The notes under the pieces: model-generated
Seen by the model: the letters and a program-made list of their open reading frames with translations, nothing else
Database searches by the model: none
What the model was told of the DNA's origin: nothing
NCBI RefSeq assembly: GCF_003945595.2
Contig: NW_024104118.1
Coordinates: forward strand, 1,302,001 to 1,366,000
Length of the DNA: 64,000 bases
Origin: Pipra filicauda
Lineage: Eukaryota; Chordata; Aves; Passeriformes; Pipridae
Direction: 5' to 3'
Made by a program: the position numbers and the translations under genes
In this document: one piece after another, positions 13,331 to 27,312 of the stretch
Position numbering within the stretch: the first letter of the stretch is position 1
How the letters are laid out: every line of letters begins with the position of its first letter

Positions 13331-14423
13331 AGACGATTTGGCTTCTTTCACATTGCTGCATTGGGAATAGAAATCTTTCCATATTCATTGCAGTTAGGGG
13401 ATATTTTTCATCTGAAAAGTCCTCACAAATCAGATCCTCAGACTGAGGATCTTGTCTGACAGGCTCCAAAAGAAGTTGCATTGTTCATTTGCATTGCCAT
13501 CTCTTTATTTAAATAAAAATAGCTTTTGTTCTCCCAGTTTTTGGCACACAGTGTATTTAGAGTGCTTTAGGAGAATCCCACTAACTTTGGGGACTTGTAG
13601 GATATGGAACTGTATAATTCTAAAAGATACTATTAATAGATTGCAAAACCAGATCTCTTCGAAAGAGCTGGAGGGAAAGTGTGTGCAGCTTTTCAAAACA
13701 TAATTATAAAATTAAGATTTGTAAATAGAAGTAAAAACTTTTCTCAGAAGTTTTTGGAAAAATTTGAAGACACACCATGTGTCTTTCAAAAAGGAATTTC
13801 ATCTCCCAAAAGTTTGTCTTCCAGTTGCATAAGTCTCACTTATTTCTCTGTCCCTCCAAACCCTCTATCCCTGGACGCTTCTACCCACTAAGAATAGTAT
13901 GTTATGCTTATTATAAACTTATAAATCATTGAAATGCTAATATCTAATAATCCATGTGTTGAAAATAGAAGCAAATGGCATTAGATTTAATAGTATCAAT
14001 CACTAGAAATTTCTCCTTGCTGTATAGATGTGGAAAACTTATTGCAAAATACGTTTCAGGCATCCCAGCTAGCTCCAGTTAAAGGAGCAAGGAGCAGTAA
14101 GATTGCAGGATTTTTTGGAACAGGAATTTCTCCCATGTTAAATATATAAAACATCACACAGCACTATCACAGGTATAAATATAATGTTTAAAGAAACTAA
14201 AATATTTTATGGTAGGCACAGTTCCAAAAGGATCATGGAATTTATCACTCATTCCCAGCACACAAAGCATGGCAGTTATTCCCCAGGAAAGGCTTCATAT
14301 CAAGATTGTCTTTTCCCTTTTTTATTAAATGATTGACTTATAGTTATATTTTCTTCCCTTTTTGTGTGTGGTAAGTCTTACTCGTGTCATAAAATGGCAG
14401 CACCCTTTGTCCCCCAGTGTATA

Positions 14424-14447
14424 TCACACACATATATATCTGTGTGA
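14424..14447. repeat. Short inverted repeat with TA-rich loop
   Basis: TCACACA at 14424-14430 pairs with TGTGTGA at 14441-14447 around a CATATATATC loop. A short 7-bp stem in intron DNA, probably a by-product of CA/TA dinucleotide richness. Confidence 0.6.
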
Positions 14448-17400
14448 CATTCATCCTGACTGTGGTTAGAAGCACTGTAAGGGACACTTACAGAGTGACT
14501 TTAGATTAGGAGTGACCTTTGCTAGGGAAATTATTTTGTGCTTTTGACAGAGTTAGTGCATATTGAGTTTCAGTATGTGGCCAGTTTCCTCTAGTGTTAG
14601 CGTGGAGGAAGAAAAATACTCCTAAATGGAAAAACTGTCAAAATCAGAAGTCGACAGGAAAACTTGGAAGTTATAAAAATATTACGTAGAGTTTCCATAT
14701 GGGTTGTTTACTAAAGGCCATCATTAAACTTTCATTATTTGTGTTGCTTTTGGGGCTATGGAGGGACTGGAACAGTTTTGATCTGGTAGATGGAGTTTTT
14801 GAAAGCACAGCACAAGAGTGAAGATGCAGGAATTGGAAGTTACCTTGTAGTTAACATCCCTATCTGTAAGTAAATAGTATCCAAAATTACTTAATTCTGA
14901 TTTTCTTAGTTTCTTCTCAAGAGGGATTTTTAGGAGTATTGATTTCATGTTGAGGTTGTGGGTTTATTTCTTTAAACCTTAGAAAAGCACAACCCTGACC
15001 TTTTAAAGCTTTACAGGTCCGCACAAAAAATACGCCTGGTAAATTTTGTGAAATAGCTGATTTTGGCAAGCGAGTGATTCATGTGAAGTTGTAGTCTTGA
15101 CTCCCATTTAGAAGCACTTCAGCTTGTGAACAAAAATCCCCTAAGGATTAAACTCCCCACGTTAAAGCGGAGTACATTAAGCCAGCTCTGTAATGTGTGC
15201 TTTTGCTCCTCAGACCACATAAATTCACTGAAGTGAACCAGTGTCTTCAGGAAGGATGGCATTCCTGTCTGGGCAGTCAGGGAAAAGCGGGGATGCCTCT
15301 TAGGTAATTTGTCAGACACCTTTGTTGTTTGAGCTTACTGATAAAGCTTTTCTTTTCTAAGAATGAACCATGACAAAGCAAAGCAAATACGGCCCAAGCA
15401 TTTGGGGCTGCACATTTCTTAATTGCATTTCCAACACTCCAAAATGCATCCCGGTTTAGTTTTTTTCTATTTTGCTCTTTGAGAGGATGTGGGGAAGGTA
15501 ATTTAGTATGAGCAAAGACTTAATGTGAAATCAAGTGCGTTTAGTTTCGGTTCATGGTGGGCTGGCTGACTCCTGTAGGGAGGGGAAGAGAGAGTGTGTA
15601 GGAATTAGTGTGAGAAAGGAACGCGTTTGGATTTATCGTATTGTCTTATTCTCAAACTGTAAACACGAAAGAATAAACTTATCTCCCGGTGTCATCAAAG
15701 CCAGTGCTTTCAACAACCTTAAAATACAGGCCGCTTAGAGAGGAAGAGAGAGAGCAGTCAGCTAATGCTGCCTCCAGAGAGCAACGTTCTGATCTTACTC
15801 CTGGGTCGGGGATAAAAGGAGTTTGGTGGTCTCAGCTTAATCCCCAGTGGAACTTTGTCCACACGAAAAAGCACCACACAGTTTGGCGTAATCCTGCTCA
15901 ATAAGCAGTTTGTTCTGGGCTCAGACCTGGGCCTGGGCCGCTCCGGGTTTGGCCGGTGGCGCTCCGGTGGCGCGGATGGAGCCGGAGCTTGCGCAACGCC
16001 CGCCGTCCTTCTGCCCTGCTCCCACCCTGGCGCTCCCTCCTCTGCGTGAGAATTACATTTCACACAGAAATTTAAAACAAAGTCTAAAGCCTGCAAATAT
16101 TTAATCGGGCCTTGTGAGCTATTGTCTGTCTCGCCTCATGTGTGAGGGAACTCCCTGTGCTCCTGCCATAAACTCTCGGTTTCCCAAGTCCCTGCCGACC
16201 GCGCTGCCTGTCCCCGGCGTGGCTGGCCCCATGCAGAGGGAACGCCGGCCTGCTCTGTGTTCACAGCGCTGGGCTCGGCCAGTTGACAGTTCTTCCGAGC
16301 ACTTGGATGCTGCTCTGAGGGTGGGAGCCTGCAAGAGGCCCAGAGAAGTCTCCCGAAGCTGTTTTGTCATGTTCAGCTCAAGTCACACTTGATCGAAGCG
16401 ATACTGAAATGTAAAGAAAGAACAAAATGCATTAATTGAGTGCTATGGAAAATTTTGCTCGTCTTCCTCTCCTCTTAGTAAAGGGTAAACTGTAGCCCAT
16501 TTTTCATGGCAGAAAAGCACATTTTCTTGCTCTCTGTTTGAAGCTTTGTCTCAGCCAGCTCTGTAACATGTCCAATGGTTCAGTGTTTCACAGGCTTCTT
16601 AGCTGATGATTAGATACTTTGACAAACCCTTTAGATTTCTTATGGAAGCCATAAGACAGAATGTGCTAGGAATACTAATTCTAAGGCTGCGTAGCTTACT
16701 TGCGAGCAGAGTTTTGGAGTGTGACAGAAAATGTTTGCTTTTGAAGAGGGAAAATGCTCTGAGACATACAAAAAGATTTTATGTGTTTTAGACTGTAATG
16801 TTTGAATTATTCACACCTTCTGGGGGTTTTGACCCAAACTAGCTCTGTTACCAGGGATGCTGGCAGAAACCTCAGCCAATAGAATAGTCTCCTTAAACTT
16901 CTGTTGACTATGGTCCTGTTTCTTCTCTACCCTTTAAATCATCTTGTTTCAGATGGTGCCCAAAGCAGCAACTTAAATGTATAAGTGGCGTATCCTCAAA
17001 GCTGAAGATGTCATTTAAGTGTGAAGATGAAAAACAGTGCTCTGAAAAACAGTGCAGGGCTACAACGGGCTAATTGTAATCATTTCAGGGCTCAGAATAA
17101 TACCTGAGGGTTTGAGATGTGTCAAATGTGGGGTTTTTTAATTTTATCTTACAGAATATGTGTACTTCTCAGACATTTAATGTATAATAATCTTTTCTGA
17201 TTAAAAGTTATTAGACCAACAAATATATAAATCTCCTTTTATGTTATTGTGGAAACAATGAAGTTTATAATTTTTTAGAAAGAAGTGATACCCTTAAGGT
17301 CCTTAAGTATATGATTAACACAAGAGCAACCTCACGTTTAAACATTTTTGTTAATATATCAAATGCTAAAATGCTGTCACTTCTGAAGTTAGGCTTTTCC

Positions 17401-20400
17401 TTAATACCTTTTCTAGTTCAGATATTAGATTACTATTTTATCCTGTAGCCTGGGCATAGATTAAATTCACAAGTACCCTCAATGCATATTAGAATTGTTT
17501 CTATTTTCCTTTCATCACGTTGTAATGAAGTTTATCTTTTACGATGTACGTTTAACATTTATTTATTGATGAATTTAATCTAGACATACTTCACTTGTTA
17601 TAACCCAGGTGACTTGTTAGTTGTCATTTTGGGTGACATTTTTTCGAGAGCTTTGTATAAAGAACTTCTTTTCCTGGATTTCCCACTAGCACCACTTCTG
17701 GTAAACATTTTTACATCTTCACTGCAATGCCGTGCTGGTAGTTGCCATCGTCCTATCCTAAATGTTCCTACGTCTTAGGGTGATTACACAAAAACTGCTG
17801 GGATAATTTTTTCCTGTTATGTATGCACAGAGCACCCCTGAATCTGCTTAAACCATAGAGCTCTGAAAGGACAGTGCTTACAATGTGGTTTATAGGAAGA
17901 CTAATGTTATTCCTGAACTCCCTTATCTTTCTCTCTGAAAGCTGACACGTGACGCTAAGAAAATAAACACCGGAATTTTTCAAATAGACAAAATTCTTAT
18001 TTTTAAATTTGAATGTAGCATTCTGGAACTTTCTTTTTGCGTGGAGATGGTGCTCTGATTGCTGAGAAATGTTAGGAGGAATTTAGAGCATTCTTTGCTC
18101 ACGGCTTTGCCAATAGTGGAGTTTGCAAAATGGAAAGAAAAGAGCTTGACCTTAAAACAGAAGAAGAGCCTAAGTGGTGACATATTCTGCTGATTAAATA
18201 CTGGCAGTATGAGATCTGTTTATATAGAAGCAAAGAAATAATGCAGATCTAACTTTGAAGAGAAACTCTGGACTACTAATATAAAGACTTATTTCTTTTA
18301 CAAAGTTATAAATAACCTGACATCAAACGAAAGGATTTAACTGTTTGATGGAATACTGTTGTTGCAGGAATTAGATGCACAGTTCCTGTTCAATAAAGTT
18401 ATTAGTTTTTAGTACAAATTGGGGTTGACATTTATATAAATGATAAATACATGGAAAAGAAACATTAGTAGTTCCCATACCAACAGTACCACTTTAAGAT
18501 CCAAATGTTTATAATGGCCACGTTGAAGTTTGGAACCGCAGGTCACCCGAGATAGCGGGGAAGGCAGGGAGTGCCCCTTAGAGAACCATTAGCTTTTTAG
18601 GCTGAGTTGTTCTAAGAAAATTGCGTCTGAACATGAACTACATTAGAGCAGGAGAGCACAGTCAAGTAGAAGGGCACATTTTAATGCTCCGTTTCATAAA
18701 AATAAAAGGAAATTCTATTGGGAAGGATGTTTTTCTGGAAAGTTAGTTCAGCTCCCAGTGATAAGCAGTCTTATTTGTTTGTAAGTACCTGTGGAACACA
18801 CCCTTTCATTTGCAGATTTTTCTCCAAGAGCCAAAGAAGGTTTTGCTTCAGGAAGTTTTAAACTTTCCAGAGTTACAATTCAGCTCCGTTTTCCTGTATC
18901 CACATTAGTATAACTTTGTCTGAGTTTTCACTTAATAAAAGAGCTACAACTTCTAATACTCAGCTGTAATGGCTAAAAAACATCAGCCTGACTGTAGAGA
19001 ACTGAGACCACGGCGTTGTCGGGCGGGGTTGGTCCCACAAGAACGGTGCAGTGGGATGACTTGTAAGGTTTTGTTCAGATCTTGACATTTGGGGTTTTCG
19101 TGGCTACAGGTTTCAGTTCTCTCCTTGGCAATCTTTTTCCCTTCTCTGCTATCAATTTTCCCTTTCTTCTGTGGATGAAAAGAAACCGATGGGCTGCAGA
19201 AAGTCCCCGTCAGTCCCGTTATCTCCGTGCTGCAGCGGTGCCAAGCAGGAATCCCTGTGCTTGGATCTGGGGAGGCGCTGCCAGGGGCTCAGCTGGCAGC
19301 TCAGAGCTGCTGGATGTTGTCTCTGCCTTCTCATTTGGACACCCCCTGCCCTGCAGGTCTGATGGATGGTGGCTGTACCACTGATGCCAGCCATATATTT
19401 GTTCCCAAAGTTTCTTCCCGAAGTGAAGCACTTCTCAGTTCTTTGTTTTGCCCTTGCACGGACAGAACGCTTGCTTTCCTTTCTTCCCAAGTGGAAAATT
19501 AATTAGCTGCTTCGAAAAATAATTCCAGTGGTTTTATTGTATATATTGACAGAAATAACTGACAAGAATGATGTCTTTACAGAGCTGCAGAAGTCCAAGT
19601 GAAATAAGTGAAACAAGAAAACCTAAATCCACCAGTAGAACTAGACTAAATATTGCTCTGAAAATCAGCACTTCCACTCTGCATTAATCCTGGACTAACC
19701 TTGCATAGTACACAAGCAGTGAAAAAGTTTTTGGTCTGAGATTGAACCATTTATTTTGTTACTTGTAATAAAACATCTGACAGTATTTAACATATATGCA
19801 TAGAGCCATGGGAAACCAATCTGGGACCATAATCTTCTTTAAATCTCTGGAAGGTTGTAGGCAGAGTTTTAAATTCAATTATTTTGTCTTTTTTAAATGC
19901 TTTACGGTTATAAAATATGTGCATTTACAACTTGGAAGGAGAAACTTAAGTTGTCACCAAAAATGCTACTCCATAGTTAAAATAAATCTTCACAAGGCAA
20001 TTTGATGGAACTGCTAGTTCTTGATAAATTAGTAGCATGCATCTACGTTACATGTCTAATTAGAACGTATGAATGACATGACATGATTATATGAATTATC
20101 AATTTACTTCAATTTGATTGATATTTGCTCAGTATTTTACATAAAGTCATTCTCATTCTTCAGCTTTCTGGCTGACATTTTAGTTTGCTCAATGAAAATC
20201 CTGTTTATTACTTACAAGGTGATTATACACTCAGTTACCTGATTATGAAAATATAGTTTCAAAGACTAGAGGATTCTTATTTTAATTTTCTGTAAGATTT
20301 TACAGCTGATTTGACGTGTAACTGCAGAGACATTCTGTATCATCACTGTATCGTTCAAAAGATCTGGATCCTATTAGTTATGAAGGTTTTATTACCCTCC

Positions 20401-22455
20401 TTTGACAAAAATACTTATATATGCATTTTAAAGTAATTGTAGTTTTCATTGATGATAAAAGGAAAACAGAGACAGATAAAGTGAAATATAAATACTTGTA
20501 TATACAGTATGTAAATAGAAATAGGAGGTGTTCTCCAAAACATCTTTCCCTTGCTAGATCTCGGGAGAAGGTTGTCCCAGTGCCTGCCAGTGGTTACCTC
20601 CTTGCCCTGGCAAACAAGGAAAGGAGCTGCATTTCTATGAGTCTCATTCTTTAAGGAGCATCAGAACGTTATTTTGGGGCATCACTGAAAAATGAAATGA
20701 GCTGCAACGTTCCCCTTTGCTCCCCAGAGGAAAATCATACCCAAGTGTTTTGGGTTCCTATGGTCTATTAGTTCCCTAGCAAAGGCCTTCAGGCCTGGGA
20801 AGTTCTCCTTTGTAAGGTGCCAGGAAGCAATGGCAGGAGAGGAGGGCTGCTGGAACTGTCCTGGTGGGAATACGATGAAGAACTGAAAATCCAGGATGGA
20901 GTATCCTTCCAGCAGTCGCCTCAGGTCTGTAGCCAGATACCCTCCCTAAGTGACAGGGGAAGCCTTATCTCCCAGCAGAATGATGAGTTCCCCTCACAAC
21001 TTTATTACTGTTCCATACCACAAGGAGCTTTTAATTTTTTGATTGATTGTCCTTTCTTATTGCTCAAGTGCTGTGTGGCATATTGCTGGCTTTTGTCATT
21101 GGGGTCTGTTTTGAAAGACTGACTTTTATACTGCTTCAGGCTTTCACAGCGAGAGGAATTGCAGCAAATGGCCAAGCAATACACTATATAGTGAATACTG
21201 GCCCTAGTAAATGTGAGGAAAACATGGATTCCATCTAGAGACTTCAGAAATCATGAATCATACTTTCCTAAGTGATAAACTTTCAGAAATACCAGTATGG
21301 TGGATCGGGATAATTATTGCACTTGTGAGAGCAGAGTGCACTTCCCAAAGAGTCACACGGGAGCATGGATTGCTGGTAGGGCAGTGGAGAGAGCCTGACC
21401 TGCTGGCTATTGGAGATTAGGCAAATTAGCAGGACCTGCAGAAGGCTATAAACTGGTGGGAGTGACAGAAGATAACTGATAGGCAACCTTGGAAGGTGTT
21501 GCTCAGTGAAAAGTTCCCACAGGTCATCCCATCAGTCACTGTGCCGGGCAGGCGGCTGCGGAGGCAGCAGGCACAGCGTGCGGGGTATGGGAGACCTGGA
21601 AATTCAGACAGGCACCAAGCAGGGGAGGTTCTAGACCTAAAGGTGAGGATTTGAGATACTCTTGCCCTTGCCTCTCCCTCTCAGCAGCCTTTTCCATTGA
21701 AAGCAGACAGGCCTTCAGCCAGTGCTTTCTGGTGTGCTAACCCTGAATCCTCACCGTGCCCTGGAACAGGGGCTCCACCTCCAGAATGATTTGGATTTGA
21801 GTTTGGCTGGTAGCACAAAGGAAAACTTCATTAATTCATCATGAAGTAGCATTTCAGAAATGTATTTGCTGTGTCTCTTACCTGTGCATAGCTTGGGTCT
21901 TCAGAGAGCTGTTCTAACACTTAGAACAAGTTGAGCCATAAATAAGCTAAGCTAAGATGGAATTTATTCCAGCTAAGCACGGGCAAAACCAATAAGGTTG
22001 TATAAATATCTGTAAATTTTGAGAGTAAGCAATTCTTAAAGGAAACATAGCAAACATGAATGTGAGTTGCCTGCTCTGGATTAAAAAAAAAAAAATAGCT
22101 TGGACTAATTTAATAGATCTCAATTCAGAAAAAAGAAAACCACGAGCAAATATTAATGGAACATGGGCACATAGCTGAAGTTAAGCAGGTGCTTAAATGC
22201 TTGGCTGTACAGAAGTGCAGTGATTTAATTAGGATCTTGTTACATTTGACAGGCATATCTGACTTTCAGGCTAGAGAGTGAGCAACAAGAAAAGCTAATT
22301 CTAGATAAATGTGTCTGGATCCCAGTATGTGGCAGGAGGAGAGGCAAGCTGGATTTCAGTAAGGACTTTGTATCTTGTATTAGAGCATTTTGTAAGATAA
22401 GTATTCCATATCCCAGGCCTGCAAAACTCCCTGGGATCATTAAGCCAAGACATTG

Positions 22456-22480
22456 GGGGGAAAAAAAAAAAGAAAAAAAA
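22456..22480. repeat. G-run followed by A-rich run
   Basis: A run of Gs leads into two A homopolymer stretches broken by one G, within the 15-kb SCAPER intron. Simple low-complexity DNA. Confidence 0.7.
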
Positions 22481-24588
22481 AGTCAAGAAAGAGAAGTACA
22501 AGGTTTTCATTTTCTTTGTTGTTCATCTGCTCAGTCGAGCCCTGGGCTTCACTTTCTCCACCCATTGACAGTGAAACAGGGAATATGTGCTCGGCTACAG
22601 GTTTATTTGGTTGGGGTTTTTTTCCAGTAAGAGGTGACTCATGTTTTTTTCCTTCAGAGTACATTATATAGCGTATCAGGTTTAGTAGCTGCATTAGTAC
22701 AATGAGCTGAAATCATTAAATTGATTCCACATGTGATAAATACCAGATTAAAACATCAGCAGCCCTTGTATATACCTTCCTATCCTTAATGTTGATAACA
22801 TCACAGCGGTAAAACTGTTGAAAAGCAAAAGATAATGAAATAATAATTCCATGAAAGCTATTTGGGTATCTGCACTGTTGGTTTGGCAAGACTCCACTAA
22901 CTACCCATGGCATTTTTAGGACAGGTAAAGGAAGTGAACTGTGAAATGAAAAATGAAAACTCCCCAAAAATTCTTCGCCTCTGCCTGTTTGTCAGGGGTA
23001 TGGTGGCCATTAAACAGAAATCAAGAGTTCTGCTGTTCTGTCCTGGATCAAAAATACCAATTGTAGTTACTTTAGTGCAGTTATGATTGATTTTAGGTAC
23101 TTTTCTGATTGCAGAATTTACCGTAGAAAAATAGATTTACCGCAAAGAAATAATAAGCATTCTGGTTAATTTAAAGTTTCAGCAGTACTGCCAGACTTGA
23201 AGGGCACCTCTCGCTTACAGGGTGGGAGCCAATAGCAAAGTTGAGAATCATCAGCGATATTTTCCTCAAAACAGTGTCTGAATGTGTGCTTAATTGTCTC
23301 TTATTTGCCTGTCTTTTAAAAATTCCTTCTGTCTTTAAGGGCATTAAGACGTTTCTACCAGTCCTTTGAAAGGTTTTCAATGTCTTTTTCACTGGTGAAC
23401 TGAAAAAAATGCAAACTATTACTTTGTTGATCTTGTTTTTAAACTGAACTGCATTATCAACTTAGTGTGTGCTCTGAAGGTATTGTTAAAAGTGCTTTGA
23501 AAACTTGTAAATCCCTATAATTTATGTTCCTGTGGCCTCAACTGCTTCTTTCTGTCCTTCTGGTTTTAATTTGAATGCAGTCTTGTCTGGGTGTGTACCT
23601 GTAAAATTGTGTTTTTCCAAGTACAATTTACAGTCATGACCCTCAGTTTTACAGTGTTCCGACCTTATAGGAGCTTCCTCCTATGCCAAAAAGCCAACTT
23701 TGGGTCACACAGCTCTTTCATATTGTAATTGTCTAATCAAGGTTACTTGGAACAGATCCGATTTGGGCATTTTTTAGTTTATCACAAAGACTTTATATGA
23801 ATATCAAGTAAATTGGAAAGGTTCCTGTGCAGGAGACCAGTGATAGCATTGCCTTATTTCTTCAGATGTACACAGTTGTAAACTTAGCCTGCTTCATGAC
23901 AACAGTCCCATTTATCTAAACAATTCTCCTTTTAGAGCCAATGGCACTGATAGAAACCGAGATAAGAAATACAGATGGGAGGATCTCTGAGTCTCTCCTT
24001 ACTGAAACTCCTCGCTGTGCAGCTCACAATCACCTTTTCTTTTTGGTGCCTGAGAATGTGTGGCAGACATCTCCCATGAAACAGAGTCCCCTCTGATTGC
24101 CAGCAGGCACTCTAGGAAAGGATGATCGAGCCTCGGGAGGGAGAGTTTTTAAAATCCTGGTGATTTCTTTCTGGATTTTCCCCCCACCCTGTGCTTACTG
24201 TGTTTAAATGGCAGGCATTGGGGTTTTGTGTTTCGTAGCTCTAACTCAGAATAGTCCCTGTGCTATAGTTCTTTGCCTTTTGATTTAAGGTATTACATTA
24301 TCTATTTTATTGTAATCTGCAGATTAATCCCCTTCCCGCTTACTGTCTTTTTGGGTGATACAGGAAAAAAGTTTCAGATCTCAATATTCTTTATGTTCTT
24401 CTGCAATAAAAATAATGCTTACACACTGAAACAGAAGTTATTTGAAGTCAGTGTTTTAAGCTTTATTTTTAGTACTTGCTCTCAGCCATGCTCATTTTTT
24501 TAGCATGACTTCAGCACCCTTGGTGGTTAACAGGAAGAGCAGAAGAGATAGATCATGTGGTTTAATTTTGTTATGTTTGTATTTTCAG

Positions 24589-24780
24589 ATCATTGTACAA
24601 TCTGGCCGTCACCCCACGGTGCTGCAAAAACTATGCCAGTTGCCTTTCCAGTATTTCAGTGATCCTCGTTTAATCAAAGTGCTCTTCCCCTCGCTAATAG
24701 CTGCTTGTTACAACAACCCTCAGAACAAGATCATCCTGGAGCAGGAGATGAGCTGTGTTTTACTCGCCACCTTCATCCAG
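24589..24780 (+). CDS. SCAPER: SCAPER coding exon (third from last)
   Basis: A 192-bp exon of 64 codons, phase 0 at both ends, acceptor TATTTTCAG and donor CAG|GTATCG. It begins IIVQSGRHPTVLQKLCQLPF and contains YFSDPRLIKVLFPSLIAACY and ILEQEMSCVLLATFIQ, which is very conserved SCAPER sequence. The alternating amphipathic helices look like an armadillo/HEAT-type solenoid end. It joins the preceding exon as NADNQ|IIVQSG. Confidence 0.95.
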
Positions 24781-25550
24781 GTATCGCAGCTCTGCAGCCG
24801 TGGGGGGTCACTGCGGCCGCTTCTCTCGCCTTTGCCCTGAGTGTGGGAATCATTTGACTTAAGTAAAACAAGTAAACACCACTGAAGTACTTTGAGATTC
24901 TCTGCAGCTCTTCTCAAACCACAGATTACGCCTGTACTTGAGGCATCTTATAACTCTAAAAGGTTACCGAGTGGTTCAGGTTCTCACTGTCCACTCAGGA
25001 TCCTGTTTTCATTACAGCTCCTGGATGTACTGGGGAGGTTTGATGTAGGTCCTGCTATTACAAGACAATCCTTAAAATATTTATTTTTTTGAATTCCTGC
25101 ACATATAGCATATCTGAAATCGCTACATTCATGTGTTTACATGCAAATGTACAGTTGTATACTGTGTACCATAGATTTACAGAGAACTGAATAAGTGTAT
25201 ATATTTTATGCAGAAAATACACAGAACATATGTTACCAGTCTAATCTTGCAGTCTTTATTTTTGACAGTAAGCCACTGAGGTCATTACGAATACTGTTTT
25301 AAATAAGGATTTGCAGTATTTTTCTTCCCTTTGTCTGAATTTATGTGCTGTTTTATCTATCAGATTTTTTGGATCCCTCATGTTTTCCATACATTGACTG
25401 TTTCCAGTTAATAAATACAGTTTTCATAAACACTCCACTATTAAAAATAATATGCTTTTATGAGTCTAGTAACTCTGTATCAGTCACCTGAAAGTTACTG
25501 TTGTTGATACAGAAATGTTAGTCAAGCTCTTTTCCCTAATGCTTTACAGC

Positions 25551-25572
25551 TACTCCAAGGATACTCCAAGGA
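25551..25572. repeat. 11-bp perfect tandem duplication
   Basis: TACTCCAAGGA occurs twice in tandem in SCAPER intron DNA. Confidence 0.85.
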
Positions 25573-27142
25573 TAGGCTACATGCATTTGAGAGAGAAGGC
25601 ACAAGAACTAAATATTTACTGAAAGTTTGCATAACTTCTGAGTGCAACTACTTTTTATCCTTTTAATACTAAAATAATTGCATAGCATTTTTTTTTAAAG
25701 TTTGGAACTTAGTATTAAAAGAATTTGCTATATAGTCATAGTGAAACTACAGATTTCAGTGTAGAAGTTGCAGTGGCAAAAAAATAATTTAAGCATTATG
25801 AGGAAATGCAGCAAGTTCAGGTTTTTTTCAGCCAAAAAACATGAGAGTGGAGGAGAGTATTCTCTATAGGAATAATTAAGATTCTTTAGCTTGATTTCTG
25901 TGCTATAAGAGTTGGAATGGCATTAAAATCCCCAGTAGCTACAGTAAAGTGTAAGTATATCTACAAGGGACAACATTAGTTTCCAGTTAGAGATGTCAAA
26001 CCCACGTACTGTTCTTGCAGGCTTTTAAAAAAGGTGTTATATTAAAATATGGAAGAGCTGTGTGTGCTGTAAAGAGTCCTGTCTTTGCTGACTTCACTGG
26101 AACTTCAGTTTTTTGCCCGTGCTAAAATCTAATCCCAAACGTTGCACATGCGTACGCAGAGAGCAATTCTGGAGGGATCCAAGGAATGCTCAGATCCCGC
26201 ACACACAGAGGAGACTTCCCTCTCTACTTTTATTTCAGCTCGCTGCTGTTTGTCAAGCAAATCTCTCATTTGCTTCGGTGGAAGGTTTGGGAAAGACTGT
26301 AAAATGTTTCCCCGTGACTAGAAAATGAGATTCTTCCTGTGCCAGGGAGCACTAAAAGAAGTCCCGTTTGCGTAAAAGTTTGGTGGTGTGTACGAATATA
26401 ACACTTAAATACAGTGTGTTAGATGTGTGCAGCGAAAATCAAAGGCAGAGGGTTGCTGGATTTTACAAACGACCTCCTTACCAACAGATTTATTTCCATC
26501 ATCTGAAGTTTGCATCAGCCCGTTTATTTTTGTTACTTCTGCTTTTAGATGCGCAGAAATAATTAAAAAACATTTAAAAGTATCCACAATTTGCTAAATT
26601 GTATCTCTTATCAGATAATACCTTCTTCAGTGTTCTGCTCGGTGGAGGCTCCAACAAAAGACAGGATCTGTGGTGGGGCAGCCGACGTGTTCCGAGCGAG
26701 GTCGGGGTCCTTGCTGACTCCGAGGATGCAGCAGGGAATCCACACCTGGCTCTGGGTGCTCATCCTGGCGGCCCCACAGCTCGGGCTGGGGTTACCCCCG
26801 CTGGGGAGGAACTTCACACACTCCCAAGAGATCAGGACCTCGGGCTCCCAGGTCACTGGGAAGCACAGCCACTGAAACGGGGATCATTCATGAGTTTTGT
26901 AAGAGTGTATTTGGAGTCAGGAGCAAAGATCTGAAACACCATTTCTTTTACAGAGACATAGCTATGGTAAATAAAAATCCCAATAATAACTATTTCCTAA
27001 GAAGATATTAAAGCCTTGGGTTCTTTGTTGTATAAAGTATAAATAAAGGAATAAAAATCTACTATATATATTATAGAATTTAAATGCTGGCAGTATTCTG
27101 TTGTTATATGTAGCAAACAAACCAGAGTTTGTTAATTTACAG

Positions 27143-27173
27143 TTTTCATAAAGTATTTTCATAAAGTATTTTC
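27143..27173. repeat. 13-bp tandem repeat, 2.4 copies
   Basis: The unit TTTTCATAAAGTA occurs twice, followed by a partial third copy, shortly upstream of the penultimate SCAPER exon. Confidence 0.85.
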
Positions 27174-27260
27174 GAGTGACTGTGAAGACTTAAAAATGTT
27201 GTTTTAATTTCTCAGGTGTAAGATCTGAAAACCTGATGCCTTTTTTTTTTCCCCCCGTAG

Positions 27261-27312
27261 GATTTTGCACAGAGCTCAGGCCAAATGGATAATCAGTTAT
27301 CTCAGCAGAGGG
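27261..27312 (+). CDS. SCAPER: SCAPER penultimate coding exon
   Basis: A short 52-bp exon, entered in phase 0 after a TTTTTTTTTTCCCCCCGTAG acceptor and left in phase 1 at G|GTACGT. It codes DFAQSSGQMDNQLSQQR plus the first base of a glycine codon. The polar, glutamine-rich linker follows the hydrophobic CVLLATFIQ of the preceding exon. The segment is poorly conserved in the family; I assign it from its position, splice sites and frame, and from the resemblance of its start to the corresponding vertebrate exon. Confidence 0.85.

Larger units (their letters stand above)
9501..24588 (+). other. SCAPER: Large SCAPER intron (about 15 kb)
   Basis: A phase-0 intron with donor GTAAGG and acceptor TATTTTCAG. 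It is AT-rich overall, with three somewhat GC-richer patches near 10,650-11,110, 15,860-16,330 and 19,170-19,400, none with a credible exon. An AT-rich block at 13,140-13,330 is dense in TAAT/ATTA cores and includes an ATTTGCAT octamer; a second AT-rich stretch lies near 20,030-20,260. Poly-A runs occur at 11,370, 22,083 and 22,460. No repeat family was recognised with certainty. Confidence 0.85.
24781..27260 (+). other. SCAPER: SCAPER intron
   Basis: A 2.5-kb phase-0 intron ending in a long T10C6 polypyrimidine tract and GTAG. It contains an 11-bp tandem duplication at 25551-25572 and a 13-bp period repeat at 27143-27173. A GC-richer patch at 26,640-26,880 is open in several frames but lacks plausible coding content. 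No exon was seen. Confidence 0.85.

Noticed and set aside
24510..24518. TTCAGCACC, a perfect left half of an RE1/NRSF site (also at 32213-32221 inside the ISL2 homeobox).
   Set aside because: Neither copy has a proper right half-site at canonical spacing; the ISL2 copy is explained by conserved codons.
26593..26934. Open frames in a GC-richer patch of a SCAPER intron.
   Set aside because: No acceptor/donor pair in frame and no recognisable protein; the neighbouring SCAPER exons splice without it.
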